Source: Pseudomonas sp. UYIF39 (GTDB lineage Bacteria; Pseudomonadota; Gammaproteobacteria; Pseudomonadales; Pseudomonadaceae). From it: DNA of 64,000 nucleotides. The translations under genes and the position numbers were made by a program. The notes below the pieces were generated by a model that was not told the origin of the DNA, ran no database searches, and was given only the letters and a program-made list of their open reading frames with translations. Of this stretch, positions 42,705 to 51,823 are shown piece after piece. The DNA lies in assembly GCF_029963765.1 (NCBI RefSeq), contig NZ_JALBYU010000003.1, positions 301,234-365,233 on the forward strand, written 5' to 3'. Each line of letters begins with the position of its first letter. Positions within the stretch are counted from its first letter, which is position 1.

Positions 42705-44270
42705 TTAGGCGCTGCCGGGTTCTTTGCCGACTTCGTACTCGCGCAACTTATTGGCAATGGTCGTATGCGAAACCCCCAATCGCTTGCCCAGTTGCCGACT
42801 GCTCGGATGCTCGGAATACAAACGCTCCAGCACCGCCTTCTCGAAACGCCCGACAATCTCGTCCAATCCGCCCTCGAGCGAGAAATCGCCAAGCGGCTGA
42901 CGCACGCCGTAGTCCGGCAGGCGAATATGTTCGGCCTTGACGGTCCCGCCTTCGCACAAGGAAACCGCCTGGAACAACACGTTCTCCAATTGCCGGACAT
43001 TGCCCGGCCAATGGTAGTGACTGAGCCGCTCCATCGCCGCCGGCGCCAGTTTCGGCAGCGGGCAACCGATCTGCCGGCTGGCCTGATCGAGGAAGTGTTC
43101 CACCAGCGGCGTCAAACCATCGAGGCATTCGCGCAGTGGCGGGATGTGCAGTGAAAGCACGTTCAAACGGTGATACAAATCCTGCCGAAACTCACCCCGC
43201 GCGCACAATTCGGACAGGTCGACCTGCGTCGCGCAGATCACCCGCACATCCAGATAAACCTCTTCATCGCTGCCCACACGACGGAAACAACCGTCCTGCA
43301 GGAAACGCAGCAATTTCACCTGTAAGCGCGGGCTCATTTCCCCGACACCATCGAGAAACAGCGTACCGCCCGCCGTCAGCTCCAGCAGCCCGAGCTTGCC
43401 TTCTGCCCGCGCCCCTTCGAAAGCGCCGGGCCCGTAGCCGAACAGCTCCGTCTCAGCCATGGATTCCGGTAGACCGGCGCAGTTGAGCGCCATCAATGGT
43501 GACTGGCCCCGCGGACTCGCCAGGTGGCAGGCTCGCGCCAACAACTCTTTACCCGTACCGGTTTCACCTTCTATTAATAGCGGCGCATCCAGCGGCGCCA
43601 TGCGCCGGGCTTCGCGCACCACCGCGGCCATCACCTTCGAGCTTTGGAAAATGCTGTCGAAACCTCGCAGCTCCTGCTTGCGCACGTTATAGATGCGCTC
43701 ACCGACCCGGTCGGCGCGGTGTAGCGTGAGAACCGCACCAGCCATGGCTTCGCTGTCGTCATGCTCTGATTGCAGTGGCGCGATGTCGGCGAGAAACACG
43801 TCGCCCTTGACCTTCACCCGCAAGCCGTTGATCCGTGACTTGTTGGCGCGCACCAGTTCTGGCAAGTCGAAATCCTCGGCATAACGCGACAGCGGAATCC
43901 CCGGCACCTCATCCACCCGCACGCCGAGCAACTGCGCCGCCGCGCGGTTGGCCGCGACGATCGAGCCACCCATGTCGATCGACAGCACCGGAAACTCCAA
44001 TGCGCCGAGCAACGCATTGAGCTCCATGTGCCGACGCTCGCTGGGCATCAGCCCTACACGCTTGACGCCAAACACCCCGGCAATCGACTCGAATTTCGGA
44101 CGCAATGCCTGAAACTGAATGTTGATCAGGTTCGGGCAATGCAGGTAGATCGCGTTGCCATGCTCACCGCCAACCTCGCCGCGTGCGACATTGATCCCGT
44201 ACTCCACCAGCAAGTTGAGAATGTCACGCAGGATGCCGATTCGGTTCTGGCAGTGGACTTTGATACGCAT
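42705..44270 (-). CDS. phhR: Aromatic amino acid regulator PhhR (TyrR family)
   Basis: A 521-aa regulator of phenylalanine and tyrosine catabolism. An N-terminal ACT-like domain (1-about 75, MRIKVHCQNRIGILRDILNL) is followed by a PAS domain (about 80-190). The AAA+ domain has Walker A GETGTGKE at 235-242. A C-terminal HTH contains RQLGKRLGVSHTTIANKL. The loop that is GAFTGA in sigma-54 activators reads GAFEGA (282-287), matching TyrR-type proteins, which act on sigma-70 promoters. ATG 44270 gives the family length. It is divergent from phhABC, which it should activate. Confidence 0.95.
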   Translation of the reverse strand: MRIKVHCQNRIGILRDILNLLVEYGINVARGEVGGEHGNAIYLHCPNLINIQFQALRPKFESIAGVFGVKRVGLMPSERRHMELNALLGALEFPVLSIDMGGSIVAANRAAAQLLGVRVDEVPGIPLSRYAEDFDLPELVRANKSRINGLRVKVKGDVFLADIAPLQSEHDDSEAMAGAVLTLHRADRVGERIYNVRKQELRGFDSIFQSSKVMAAVVREARRMAPLDAPLLIEGETGTGKELLARACHLASPRGQSPLMALNCAGLPESMAETELFGYGPGAFEGARAEGKLGLLELTAGGTLFLDGVGEMSPRLQVKLLRFLQDGCFRRVGSDEEVYLDVRVICATQVDLSELCARGEFRQDLYHRLNVLSLHIPPLRECLDGLTPLVEHFLDQASRQIGCPLPKLAPAAMERLSHYHWPGNVRQLENVLFQAVSLCEGGTVKAEHIRLPDYGVRQPLGDFSLEGGLDEIVGRFEKAVLERLYSEHPSSRQLGKRLGVSHTTIANKLREYEVGKEPGSA

Positions 44271-44411
44271 ATAAAGGCCCGAAACAGGAGAGATCGATGG
44301 CCTGAGCAAGGATTTTTCTGCACAGGCGCCAACTTAGTCGTCAAGATTATGTGACACCTGCACACCATTTCAAACCCGCAAATCTCAATCCCTGCGCTAT
44401 AGCGCCCGATC

Positions 44412-44429
44412 CGTAACGAATACTTTACA
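44412..44429 (+). promoter_or_regulatory. Candidate PhhR/TyrR box upstream of phhA
   Basis: CGTAAC-GAATAC-TTTACA fits the TyrR-type box TGTAAA-N6-TTTACA, with a perfect right half and 4 of 6 in the left half. It lies about 120 bases before phhA in the phhR-phhA divergent region, the expected place for an activator site. Confidence 0.45.
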
Positions 44430-44550
44430 AAAATCGACGAATTTTCCTACGCACAGCGCGACTCTCGTACTGCAACGCCGCATTTCTTGAGGTATTTCTA
44501 GGTCCATAGCAGGACATAACAAGAACGAAATCCCCTAGCAGGAGAGCAGC

Positions 44551-45336
44551 ATGAAGCAGACGCAATACGTGGCTCGCGAGCCCGATGCGCAAGGTTTTAT
44601 CGACTACCCCGCCGAAGAACACGCGGTGTGGAACACGCTGATTACTCGCCAACTGAAAGTGATCGAGGGTCGTGCGTGCCAGGAATATCTGGACGGTATC
44701 GAAAAACTCGGCCTGCCCCACGACCGCATTCCTCAACTCGGTGAGATCAACAAGGTCCTCGGTGAAACCACTGGGTGGCAGGTTGCCCGAGTCCCCGCAC
44801 TGATTCCCTTCCAGACCTTTTTCGAATTGCTCGCCAACAAGCAGTTTCCGGTGGCGACCTTTATTCGTACCCGCGAAGAGCTGGATTACCTGCAAGAGCC
44901 GGACATTTTCCATGAGATTTTTGGCCACTGCCCGCTGCTGACCAACCCTTGGTTCGCCGAATTCACCCACACCTACGGCAAACTTGGCCTGCAGGCTTCC
45001 AAGGAAGAACGCGTGTACCTGGCGCGTTTGTACTGGATGACCATCGAGTTTGGCCTGGTCGACACGCCACAAGGCCAGCGCATCTACGGCGGCGGCATTC
45101 TCTCCTCGCCGAAAGAAACCGTTTACTGCCTGTCGGACGAACCTGAGCATCAGGCCTTCGATCCGCTGGAATGCATGCGCACGCCTTACCGCATCGACAT
45201 CCTGCAACCGCTGTACTTTGTATTGCCCAACCTCAAGCGCCTGTTCGACCTCGCCCACGAAGACATCATGGGCATGGTCAAACAAGGCATGCAGCTGGGC
45301 TTGCACACACCAAAATTTCCGCCGAAAGCTGCGTGA
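44551..45336 (+). CDS. phhA: Phenylalanine 4-monooxygenase PhhA
   Basis: A 261-aa iron- and pterin-dependent hydroxylase converting phenylalanine to tyrosine. The iron ligands are visible as His121 and His126 in IFHEIFGHCPLL and Glu166 in YWMTIEFGLV. A bacterial single-domain enzyme without the regulatory ACT domain, normal length. The start has AGGAGAGCAGC directly upstream. First gene of phhA-phhB-aminotransferase, divergent from phhR. Confidence 0.97.
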   Translation: MKQTQYVAREPDAQGFIDYPAEEHAVWNTLITRQLKVIEGRACQEYLDGIEKLGLPHDRIPQLGEINKVLGETTGWQVARVPALIPFQTFFELLANKQFPVATFIRTREELDYLQEPDIFHEIFGHCPLLTNPWFAEFTHTYGKLGLQASKEERVYLARLYWMTIEFGLVDTPQGQRIYGGGILSSPKETVYCLSDEPEHQAFDPLECMRTPYRIDILQPLYFVLPNLKRLFDLAHEDIMGMVKQGMQLGLHTPKFPPKAA

Positions 45337-45440
45337 TCCGCTGCTTTTAGAATCAAGTGAGCCTGTCAGGAACCGACGCTTTGGTTTAGCGTGGTGACAC
45401 TGACGGCCGATTTCCAATAATTCGATTTCAGGAACCCATC

Positions 45441-45797
45441 ATGTCCACATTGAACCAAGCCCACTGCGAAGCCTGCCAAGCCGGCGCTCCTCAGGTCAGC
45501 GATGAAGAACTGCCGGTACTGATCAAGCAGATCCCGGACTGGAACATTGAAGTGCGCGACAGCGTGATGCAGCTGGAAAAAGTTTTCCTGTTCAAGAACT
45601 TCAAACACGCACTGGCGTTCACCAACGCCGTCGGTGAAATCTCCGAGGCCGAAGGTCACCACCCAGGCCTGCTGACCGAGTGGGGCAAAGTCACCGTGAC
45701 CTGGTGGAGCCACTCCATCAAAGGTCTGCACCGCAACGATTTCATCATGGCCGCGCGCACTGACGACGTGGCCAAGGACGCAGAGGGCCGCAAATAA
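45441..45797 (+). CDS. phhB: Pterin-4a-carbinolamine dehydratase PhhB
   Basis: A 118-aa enzyme that recycles the oxidised pterin cofactor of PhhA. The signature is [34 protein letters not shown], with the paired histidines of the active site. It also has the [21 protein letters not shown]-terminus seen in proteobacterial members. Its TAA overlaps the ATG of the aminotransferase gene (TAATG), so translation is coupled. Confidence 0.96.
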   Translation: MSTLNQAHCEACQAGAPQVSDEELPVLIKQIPDWNIEVRDSVMQLEKVFLFKNFKHALAFTNAVGEISEAEGHHPGLLTEWGKVTVTWWSHSIKGLHRNDFIMAARTDDVAKDAEGRK

Positions 45798-46990
45798 TGC
45801 ATTTCGACGCCATCGGTCGAGTACCCGGCGACCCGATTCTCGGCCTGATGGAGGCCTATGCGCAGGACCCCAACCCGCGCAAATTCGACCTCGGCGTGGG
45901 CGTCTATAAAGACGCCCAGGGCCTGACACCGATTCCCCAGTCCGTGAAGCTCGCCGAGCAACGTCTGGTGGATCGCCAGACCACCAAGACTTACATCGGT
46001 GGCCACGGCGAACCGGCGTTCGGCAAGGCCATCGTTGAATTGGTGCTGGGTGCCGATTCCCCGCTGATCACCGAAAAACGGACCGGCGCGACGCAAACGC
46101 CGGGCGGCACCGGCGCGCTGCGCTTGAGCGCCGACTTTATCGCCCAGTGCCTGCCGGGCCGTGGCGTGTGGCTGAGCAACCCGACCTGGCCGATCCACGA
46201 AACCATCTTCGCGGCAGCCGGGGTCAAGGTCAGTCATTACCCGTACGTCGGCAGCGATAACCGCCTCGACGTCGAAGCGATGCTCGCAGTACTCAACGAA
46301 GCACCGAAGGGCGATGTGGTGCTGCTGCACGCCTGCTGCCATAACCCGACCGGTTTCGATCTGTCCCATGACGACTGGCGCCAGGTGCTGGACGTGGTGC
46401 GCAGTCGCGATTTGGTGCCACTGATAGACTTCGCCTACCAGGGCTTCGGCGATGGTCTGGAACAGGACGCCTGGTCGACGCGGTTGTTCGCTGCCGCGTT
46501 GCCGGAAGTGCTGATCACCAGTTCCTGCTCGAAGAACTTCGGCCTGTACCGCGACCGCACCGGTGCGCTGATTGTCTGCGCGAAAACCGCTGACAAGCTG
46601 GTGGATATCCGCAGCCAACTGGCCAACATCGCCCGCAACCTGTGGTCGACTCCGCCGGATCACGGCGCTGCTGTGGTAGCGACCATCCTCGGTGATCCGG
46701 AGCTGAAAAGCCTCTGGGCCGACGAAGTGGAAGCCATGCGTTTACGTATCGCCCAACTGCGCAGCGGTTTGGTTGAAGCGCTTGAACCTCATGGTTTGCG
46801 CGAGCGCTTTGCGCACATCGGCGTGCAGCGCGGGATGTTTTCCTACACGGGATTGACGCCGGACCAGGTCAAACAACTGCGCGATCATCACAGCGTTTAC
46901 ATGGTGGGCACTGGCCGGGCGAACGTCGCCGGAATCGATGCCACACGCCTTGATTTGCTGGCCGAAGCAATCGCCGAAGTCTGCAAATAA
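45797..46990 (+). CDS. phhC: Aromatic amino acid aminotransferase (PhhC/TyrB type)
   Basis: A 397-aa class I PLP aminotransferase. The PLP lysine is K246 in TSSCSKNFGLYRDRTGAL. HACCHNPTGFDL and DFAYQGFGDGLEQDA hold the cofactor-binding Asn, Asp and Tyr. In the phh operon it transaminates tyrosine to 4-hydroxyphenylpyruvate. Aspartate aminotransferases share this fold, so the aromatic call depends on the operon. Followed by a REPIN. Confidence 0.92.
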   Translation: MHFDAIGRVPGDPILGLMEAYAQDPNPRKFDLGVGVYKDAQGLTPIPQSVKLAEQRLVDRQTTKTYIGGHGEPAFGKAIVELVLGADSPLITEKRTGATQTPGGTGALRLSADFIAQCLPGRGVWLSNPTWPIHETIFAAAGVKVSHYPYVGSDNRLDVEAMLAVLNEAPKGDVVLLHACCHNPTGFDLSHDDWRQVLDVVRSRDLVPLIDFAYQGFGDGLEQDAWSTRLFAAALPEVLITSSCSKNFGLYRDRTGALIVCAKTADKLVDIRSQLANIARNLWSTPPDHGAAVVATILGDPELKSLWADEVEAMRLRIAQLRSGLVEALEPHGLRERFAHIGVQRGMFSYTGLTPDQVKQLRDHHSVYMVGTGRANVAGIDATRLDLLAEAIAEVCK

Positions 46991-47010
46991 CCATCAAGCA
47001 CCTGCAATCC

Positions 47011-47102
47011 CTGTGGGAGCGAGCTTGCTCGCGATAGCGGTGTGTCCGTCAATGTTAATGTCGACTGACACGACCCCATCGCGAGCAAGATCGCTCCCAC
47101 AG
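47011..47102. repeat. REPIN: paired inverted REP elements
   Basis: CTGTGGGAGCGAGCTTGCTCGCGAT on the left is mirrored by ATCGCGAGCAAGATCGCTCCCACAG on the right, around a spacer of about 40 bases. This is the abundant REP sequence of P. fluorescens-group genomes. It lies just after the phhABC operon. Confidence 0.92.
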
Positions 47103-47264
47103 TGCTTTGTGCTACCCCCTCTTCCAGACCTGTCTAGACAATCCCATCCGTCGCAACAATTGGATATAAAAGTCTATTTGTCATTTTTTCTGCTGTATCC
47201 TCCCCAAGCTTTTTAAAAGCGCGGATCTACCAGATCTATCAACAGACTTTGCGAGGAGCGCGAT

Positions 47265-47396
47265 ATGCACGAGATCCCTAATCTCCCCTTCCCAAGCCTG
47301 CACGAAACTGAGCAGACGCCCACGCAACAAGCCGGTGCCCAACAGCCCGAGCCGAAAGAAGCCACTGAACGCCGCAAGGCCGACAGCGAAGACTGA
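47265..47396 (+). CDS. Small hydrophilic protein of unknown function, 43 aa
   Basis: A short frame starting ATG with GAGGAG eight bases upstream. It encodes MHEIPNLPFPSLHETEQTPT and then a Gln/Glu/Lys-rich tail ending RRKADSED. No membrane span or signal. I do not know a function. The good ribosome site, free-standing position after the REPIN and charged composition with normal codon use suggest a genuine small gene, but this is a judgement from the sequence alone. Confidence 0.6.
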   Translation: MHEIPNLPFPSLHETEQTPTQQAGAQQPEPKEATERRKADSED

Positions 47397-47470
47397 TTCA
47401 CCTGCAATGCCAGACCGTGTGGAAAGCGCTAACATGCGCTTTCCACACCGCCTGAACCCCGAGCCCCACC

Positions 47471-47653
47471 ATGACCGACGACTTCAGCGAAACCCAAGCC
47501 AGCGTCCTGATCGGTACCACCGAGAAGATGATTGAGATCTGGAATCGCCTTTCCCCCGAGAAACGCGCCGCGCTGCTCGCCCGCTTCGGCAGCGAAGAAA
47601 ACGCCCTGGCCGCCCTGGTCACCACGCACCTGGTCGCTCCCGCCAAACCCTGA
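47471..47653 (+). CDS. Small protein of unknown function, 60 aa
   Basis: A 60-aa helical protein, MTDDFSETQASVLIGTTEKM then IEIWNRLSPEKRAALLARFG. The segment LSPEKRAALLARFGSEENAL is amphipathic. No signal peptide. It lies between the 43-aa gene and the MFS gene on the same strand. I do not recognise a family, and nothing indicates a partner. Confidence 0.65.
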   Translation: MTDDFSETQASVLIGTTEKMIEIWNRLSPEKRAALLARFGSEENALAALVTTHLVAPAKP

Positions 47654-47758
47654 TTCATCCCCGCCCGGCAAATAGTTTTACTTTTTCCACGACCCGCAGC
47701 CGCTCGCGCCGCTATCATAAGCAGCCTATCTATCCTGCTTTCCCGTGGATCTTTACCC

Positions 47759-48973
47759 ATGTCTGAAAACCAGCGCCCCCTGGCGGTCACGCTGCAAGTC
47801 GTTTCCATCGTCCTGTTCACCTTCATCGGCTATCTGAATATCGGCATTCCACTGGCCGTATTGCCGGGCTACGTCCATAGCGATCTGGGCTTCGGCGCCG
47901 TAATCGCCGGGCTGGTGATCAGCGTGCAATACCTGGCCACCCTGCTCAGCCGTCCGTATGCCGGAAAAATCATCGACAACAAGGGCAGCAAACTCGCCGT
48001 GATGTACGGCCTCGCCGGCTGCGGTTTGAGCGGCGTGTTCATGCTGATTTCGGCCTGGACCCAAAGCCTGCCGACCTTGAGCCTGATCAGCCTGTTGATT
48101 GGCCGTCTGGTGCTCGGCAGCGCGGAAAGCCTGGTGGGCTCAGGTTCGATCGGCTGGGGCATCGGTCGGGTCGGCGCGGCGAACACTGCCAAGGTCATCT
48201 CCTGGAACGGGATCGCCAGTTATGGCGCACTGGCCGTCGGCGCACCGCTGGGCGTGCTGCTGGTCAGCCAATTGGGCTTGTGGAGCATGGGCGTGAGCAT
48301 CGTGTTGCTGGCCGTCCTCGGTCTGGTGCTGGCTTGGCCGAAGACCGCCGCGCCGATTGTGGTCGGCGAGCGTTTGCCGTTCATGCATGTGCTGGGGCGC
48401 GTGCTGCCACATGGTTGTGGTCTGGCGCTGGGCTCCATCGGTTTTGGCACCATCGCCACTTTCATTACTCTCTATTACGCCACGCAGCACTGGGACAACG
48501 CGGTGCTGTGCTTGAGCCTGTTCGGTGCCAGTTTTATCGGTGCGCGGCTGCTGTTCGGCAACCTGATCAACCGCCTCGGCGGCTTTCGCGTGGCGATGGC
48601 CTGCCTGTCGGTGGAAACCCTCGGCTTGCTGCTGCTATGGCTGGCGCCGGACGCTCATTGGGCACTGGCCGGTGCGGCGCTGAGCGGGTTCGGTTTCTCA
48701 CTGGTGTTCCCCGCGCTGGGAGTGGAAGCGGTCAACCTGGTGCCGGCCTCGAGCCGTGGCGCGGCCGTCGGGGCTTATTCGCTGTTCATCGATTTGTCGC
48801 TGGGGATTACCGGGCCGGTGGCGGGTGCGATTGCGGCAGGTTTTGGTTTTGCCTCGATCTTCCTGTTCGCTGCCCTTGCCGCCCTGAGCGGTTTGGCACT
48901 GAGTGTTTATTTGTACCGGCAGGCGCCGAAGCATCTCAGTGAAAAGTACCGCGAAGAACGAGAAGCACGCTAA
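47759..48973 (+). CDS. MFS transporter, YhhS/YfcJ type
   Basis: A 404-aa inner-membrane carrier with about 12 hydrophobic spans. The loop 2-3 motif is seen in [19 protein letters not shown], and the second half has [18 protein letters not shown]. The [25 protein letters not shown] region resembles the YhhS-like group. Substrate unknown; relatives are annotated as arabinose or general efflux permeases. The start ATG follows a short AT-rich leader. Convergent with arfB, whose end overlaps by 4 bases. Confidence 0.88.
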   Translation: MSENQRPLAVTLQVVSIVLFTFIGYLNIGIPLAVLPGYVHSDLGFGAVIAGLVISVQYLATLLSRPYAGKIIDNKGSKLAVMYGLAGCGLSGVFMLISAWTQSLPTLSLISLLIGRLVLGSAESLVGSGSIGWGIGRVGAANTAKVISWNGIASYGALAVGAPLGVLLVSQLGLWSMGVSIVLLAVLGLVLAWPKTAAPIVVGERLPFMHVLGRVLPHGCGLALGSIGFGTIATFITLYYATQHWDNAVLCLSLFGASFIGARLLFGNLINRLGGFRVAMACLSVETLGLLLLWLAPDAHWALAGAALSGFGFSLVFPALGVEAVNLVPASSRGAAVGAYSLFIDLSLGITGPVAGAIAAGFGFASIFLFAALAALSGLALSVYLYRQAPKHLSEKYREEREAR

Positions 48974-49383
48974 AAATCGACCTTGCCGCGTCCGGCCTTG
49001 ATGCTGCCGCGCTTGGTCTTGGACTCCAGCCGACGCTTCTTCGAACCGAGGGTCGGTTTGGTCGGGCGGCGTTTCTTTTCGACCTTGGTGGCACTGAGGA
49101 TCAACTCGGTCAGCCGTTCCAGCGCATCTGCGCGATTGGCTTCTTGCGTGCGGTATTGCTGGGCCTTGATGATCAACACCCCTTCGCTGGTGATGCGACT
49201 GTCGCGCAGCGCCAGCAGCCGCTCCTTGTAGAACTCGGGCAAGGACGAGGCCGGAATGTCAAAACGCAGGTGCACCGCGCTGGAGACCTTGTTGACGTTC
49301 TGCCCACCGGCGCCCTGGGCGCGGATGGCGGTCAATTCGATCTCGGCATCCGGCAGATGCACGTTGTTGGAAATCACCAGCAT
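48970..49383 (-). CDS. arfB: Alternative ribosome-rescue factor ArfB (YaeJ)
   Basis: A 137-aa peptidyl-tRNA hydrolase that frees ribosomes stalled without a stop codon. The catalytic GGQ is at residues 26-28 in [20 protein letters not shown]. The C-terminal tail from about 105 is very basic ([24 protein letters not shown]), the helix that enters the empty mRNA channel. ATG 49383 gives [17 protein letters not shown], the family start. The frame is open upstream without similarity. Confidence 0.95.
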   Translation of the reverse strand: MLVISNNVHLPDAEIELTAIRAQGAGGQNVNKVSSAVHLRFDIPASSLPEFYKERLLALRDSRITSEGVLIIKAQQYRTQEANRADALERLTELILSATKVEKKRRPTKPTLGSKKRRLESKTKRGSIKAGRGKVDF

Positions 49384-49579
49384 GGAGAAGCGTCCAGGTT
49401 CAGGACGTGCAGGATACCGCGAATGTCGGTCTGAATAGCAGGTGATCACTGGAACAGGCGAGATCAAGAAGTCATGCCAGACTTTTCTTACAGCGTTCTC
49501 GTATTTACAAAAGGGGAGTTGCTTTGTTCTGAATGGCTATACTAATCTCAGACTTCACATCAGTAGGATATGATAGCCA

Positions 49580-49789
49580 ATGAACTTGGAAAACATTCGA
49601 TACTATTTAGCGGTAACCTGCTTGGTTTTAGGCTGTTCAATTCCTATTATGGGAGCGATTGTCTGGGCAATAACCGAAGTCATACCACTAGAGGGACGCG
49701 CCTTGAATATTGCCTACATAGCAACGTATATCCCTATAGTATTACTTGGCTTGCGCTTCTACATTCCAAGACTACGTGGCGTGGCATAA
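49580..49789 (+). CDS. Small predicted two-span membrane protein, 69 aa
   Basis: MNLENIRYYLAVTCLVLGCS opens a first hydrophobic segment (about 8-31). A second follows (about 43-62, IAYIATYIPIVLLGLRFYI), then a basic tail PRLRGVA. The base composition is AT-richer than the surroundings and matches the adjacent DUF4225 region. It converges on the DUF4225 gene with a gap of 21 bases. A membrane immunity protein against that toxin is an attractive guess but is not shown by sequence. The overlapping 91-aa frame looks like a shadow. Confidence 0.55.
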   Translation: MNLENIRYYLAVTCLVLGCSIPIMGAIVWAITEVIPLEGRALNIAYIATYIPIVLLGLRFYIPRLRGVA

Positions 49790-49810
49790 CCATAGTCATG
49801 CCGCACAACA

Positions 49811-50458
49811 TTAATTGCCGCTCGCCTTCGACGGATCCTCTTTAGCAATCGAATTTAAAACTATAGAATCAACCAAACCCTCGAAAAACAAAGCTAGAGT
49901 TCCAGTTTGCTGATAAGACCGTTCATTACTAACAGGATCATGCCTAAATAGCTGCGAAGAACCAGGCTTGCGCACCGTCCTAAACAGGCCATAGCCGGAC
50001 AAAAGTAAATCGGTAGAGTAATATGCCATGTTACCCTTATAACTATCCCTAAAGAGAGCTTGATAGCCACGCCTAATAGGACCTTGAGCACTAGGCGCAT
50101 CTGGACCGTTATAAATATTCGCCACCCCTTCAGCGATGTTATTTGCCCCATGACCGATTAGAAGCACACCTGGCACGACTGCGATTCCCCACGACGCACC
50201 CGTAATCGCGATGCCGACTTCAACTTGCATCCCGCCTGCCAAAACACCGATACCGTTTTGAGTATAAAAAAGCGCCTTCGACAATAACTCTTCGTGCTCG
50301 ACTCTTAACTCCTGAACCCCTTGCCAGGCGCTCATGAGCCCTTCATCAACGGCCCGGATAACCTCGTTGGCATAGGATGAAATAATCGAGCTGAATCGTA
50401 GCCGTGTAAAACCGTCCGGCAAATGCGTCATGCCGATGTTGCATCCAACTGCAACCAA
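49811..50458 (-). CDS. DUF4225-type putative type VI effector domain, 5'-damaged
   Basis: A 215-codon frame resembling DUF4225 proteins. VAVGCNIGMTHLPDGFTRLRF begins it. The hydrophobic region at about 68-105 is ITGASWGIAVVPGVLLIGHG, then NNIAEGVANIYNGPDAPSAQ, GNMAYYSTDLLLSGYGLFRTV and GTLALFFEGLVDSIVLNSI. The only in-frame start is TTG. Similarity-like sequence (HNHQSKAASDL) continues upstream of it, in a frame that has no ATG and is overlapped by the Hcp-like fragment. Most likely it was once part of a larger protein and is now broken. Related proteins are considered T6SS toxins. AT-richer than neighbours. Confidence 0.6.
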   Translation of the reverse strand: MVAVGCNIGMTHLPDGFTRLRFSSIISSYANEVIRAVDEGLMSAWQGVQELRVEHEELLSKALFYTQNGIGVLAGGMQVEVGIAITGASWGIAVVPGVLLIGHGANNIAEGVANIYNGPDAPSAQGPIRRGYQALFRDSYKGNMAYYSTDLLLSGYGLFRTVRKPGSSQLFRHDPVSNERSYQQTGTLALFFEGLVDSIVLNSIAKEDPSKASGN

Positions 50459-50685
50459 ATCAGAAGCCGCTTTGCTTTGGTGATTATGATAGGCATGTGC
50501 TTGCCCGGGCCATCTGCAACACCGCCTTCATTGCCCGTAGACATATCATGCGAGCACGCCAACACCATGATTTCGTCTTCGTGATCAAACTGGCATCTGT
50601 TACCTATAGAGCTATGCCCTGAGCAACCAGCAGAAATAAACCCTTGTCGCTTACCGGTAATAGTCATGTAGCTGTTACTGGCCAT
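50428..50685 (-). pseudogene. Truncated Hcp-like (type VI tube protein) fragment
   Basis: An 85-codon frame whose first about 65 residues match the Hcp N-terminus: MASNSYMTITGKRQGFISAG, SIGNRCQFDHEDEIMVLACSH and HMPIIITKA. Hcp is normally about 160 aa. After ITKA the sequence leaves the family (KRLLIWLQLDATSA) and stops, while the DUF4225 frame takes over in a different phase. This looks like a recombination or deletion joint with loss of frame between an hcp gene and an effector gene. There is no intact T6SS gene nearby. Confidence 0.7.
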
Positions 50686-50960
50686 ATGCGCCGCTCGTTA
50701 ATGTTTTGGAGCACCAGCTTATGACAAAAATAATCCAGCGGGTTGTAGGCCACTTCCGAATTAACGAACTTTACTCTATTTTTTGAGTTTTCAGAAAACA
50801 CTGTAGTACATGGCAACTTCGCATGTAGGAACCAGACTTCAGAACATTACAAAGCTATCCGCAACATGATTTTAAACACCGACGCCTAGCCTTCTGACGG
50901 CAGGCTTCTACGCTAAAGAATCCGGATCACGCCGATCACGCTTTTTGAATGGAGACACCT

Positions 50961-51803
50961 ATGCCCCGTTGCTTGCTTGCTGCTTTCTGTGTCCTGCTGT
51001 CATTCAACATTGCTCATGCCGAAGAACGCTGGGAAACATTGCCGGCCACCCCGACCCCGATCACCAGCGCCAAAACCGGCCGTGCCGACGTCAACGGCAT
51101 CAAGCTCTACTACTCGATCACCGGCCATGGCTCACCCGTCGTGTTGCTGCACGGTGGCCTGGCCAACTCCGATTACTGGGGTCATCAGGTCAAGGCCCTC
51201 TCGGCGAAACACACCGTCATTACCCTCGACAGTCGTGGCCACGGCCGCAGTTCCCGGGACGCGCGACCATACGGCTACGATCTGATGGCCGACGACGTGA
51301 TCGCGGTGCTCGATAAACTGAAGATCGAACGCGCCGACATCGTGGGCTGGAGCGACGGCGCCATCCTCGGGCTCGATATGGCGATGCGATATCCACAGCG
51401 CGTCGGCAAGGTATTCGCCTTTGCCGCCAACACCCAGACGTCAGGCGTGAAGGAAGGCGTTGAGAAGAATCCGACGTTCGCCGCCTACATCGAACGCGCA
51501 GGCAAGGAATACGTAAAGCTGTCGCCCACCCCCAAAGAATACGATGCGTTCGTCGAGCAGATCAGCCATATGTGGGCAAGCCAGCCAAACTGGACAACGG
51601 AAGAGCTGGCGAAAATCAAAGCCCCGATATTGATCGTGGATGGCGACCATGACGAGGCCATCAAACGCGAACACACGGAGTACATGGCGTCGGCCATTCC
51701 CGGTGCCGGTTTGTTGATCCTGCCCAATGTCAGTCACTTTGCTTTTATCCAGGACCCGGATTTTTTCAATGCAGCGGTGCTGAGCTTTCTGGACGGGAAA
51801 TAG
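50961..51803 (+). CDS. Exported alpha/beta hydrolase
   Basis: A 280-aa alpha/beta-hydrolase. A signal peptide is visible (MPRCLLAAFCVLLSFNIAHA, likely cut after residue 20). The oxyanion loop is VVLLHGGLAN. The nucleophile elbow is GWSDGA with Ser131. The acid is in IVDGDHDEA and the catalytic His in NVSHFAF. ATG 50961 is preferred over 50949 because GGAG lies six bases upstream. Substrate unknown. It ends at a bidirectional terminator shared with aroP. Confidence 0.88.
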   Translation: MPRCLLAAFCVLLSFNIAHAEERWETLPATPTPITSAKTGRADVNGIKLYYSITGHGSPVVLLHGGLANSDYWGHQVKALSAKHTVITLDSRGHGRSSRDARPYGYDLMADDVIAVLDKLKIERADIVGWSDGAILGLDMAMRYPQRVGKVFAFAANTQTSGVKEGVEKNPTFAAYIERAGKEYVKLSPTPKEYDAFVEQISHMWASQPNWTTEELAKIKAPILIVDGDHDEAIKREHTEYMASAIPGAGLLILPNVSHFAFIQDPDFFNAAVLSFLDGK

Positions 51804-51823
51804 CGACCGGACGCAAAAACAAC

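Noticed and set aside
41667..43154. 495-codon plus-strand frame across flgF, the spacer and phhR
   Set aside because: It spans the REPIN and parts of two real minus-strand genes, so it is not a coding unit.
49570..49845. 91-codon frame overlapping the 69-aa membrane ORF
   Set aside because: Irregular composition with no hydrophobic pattern. The 69-aa frame is the more protein-like one.
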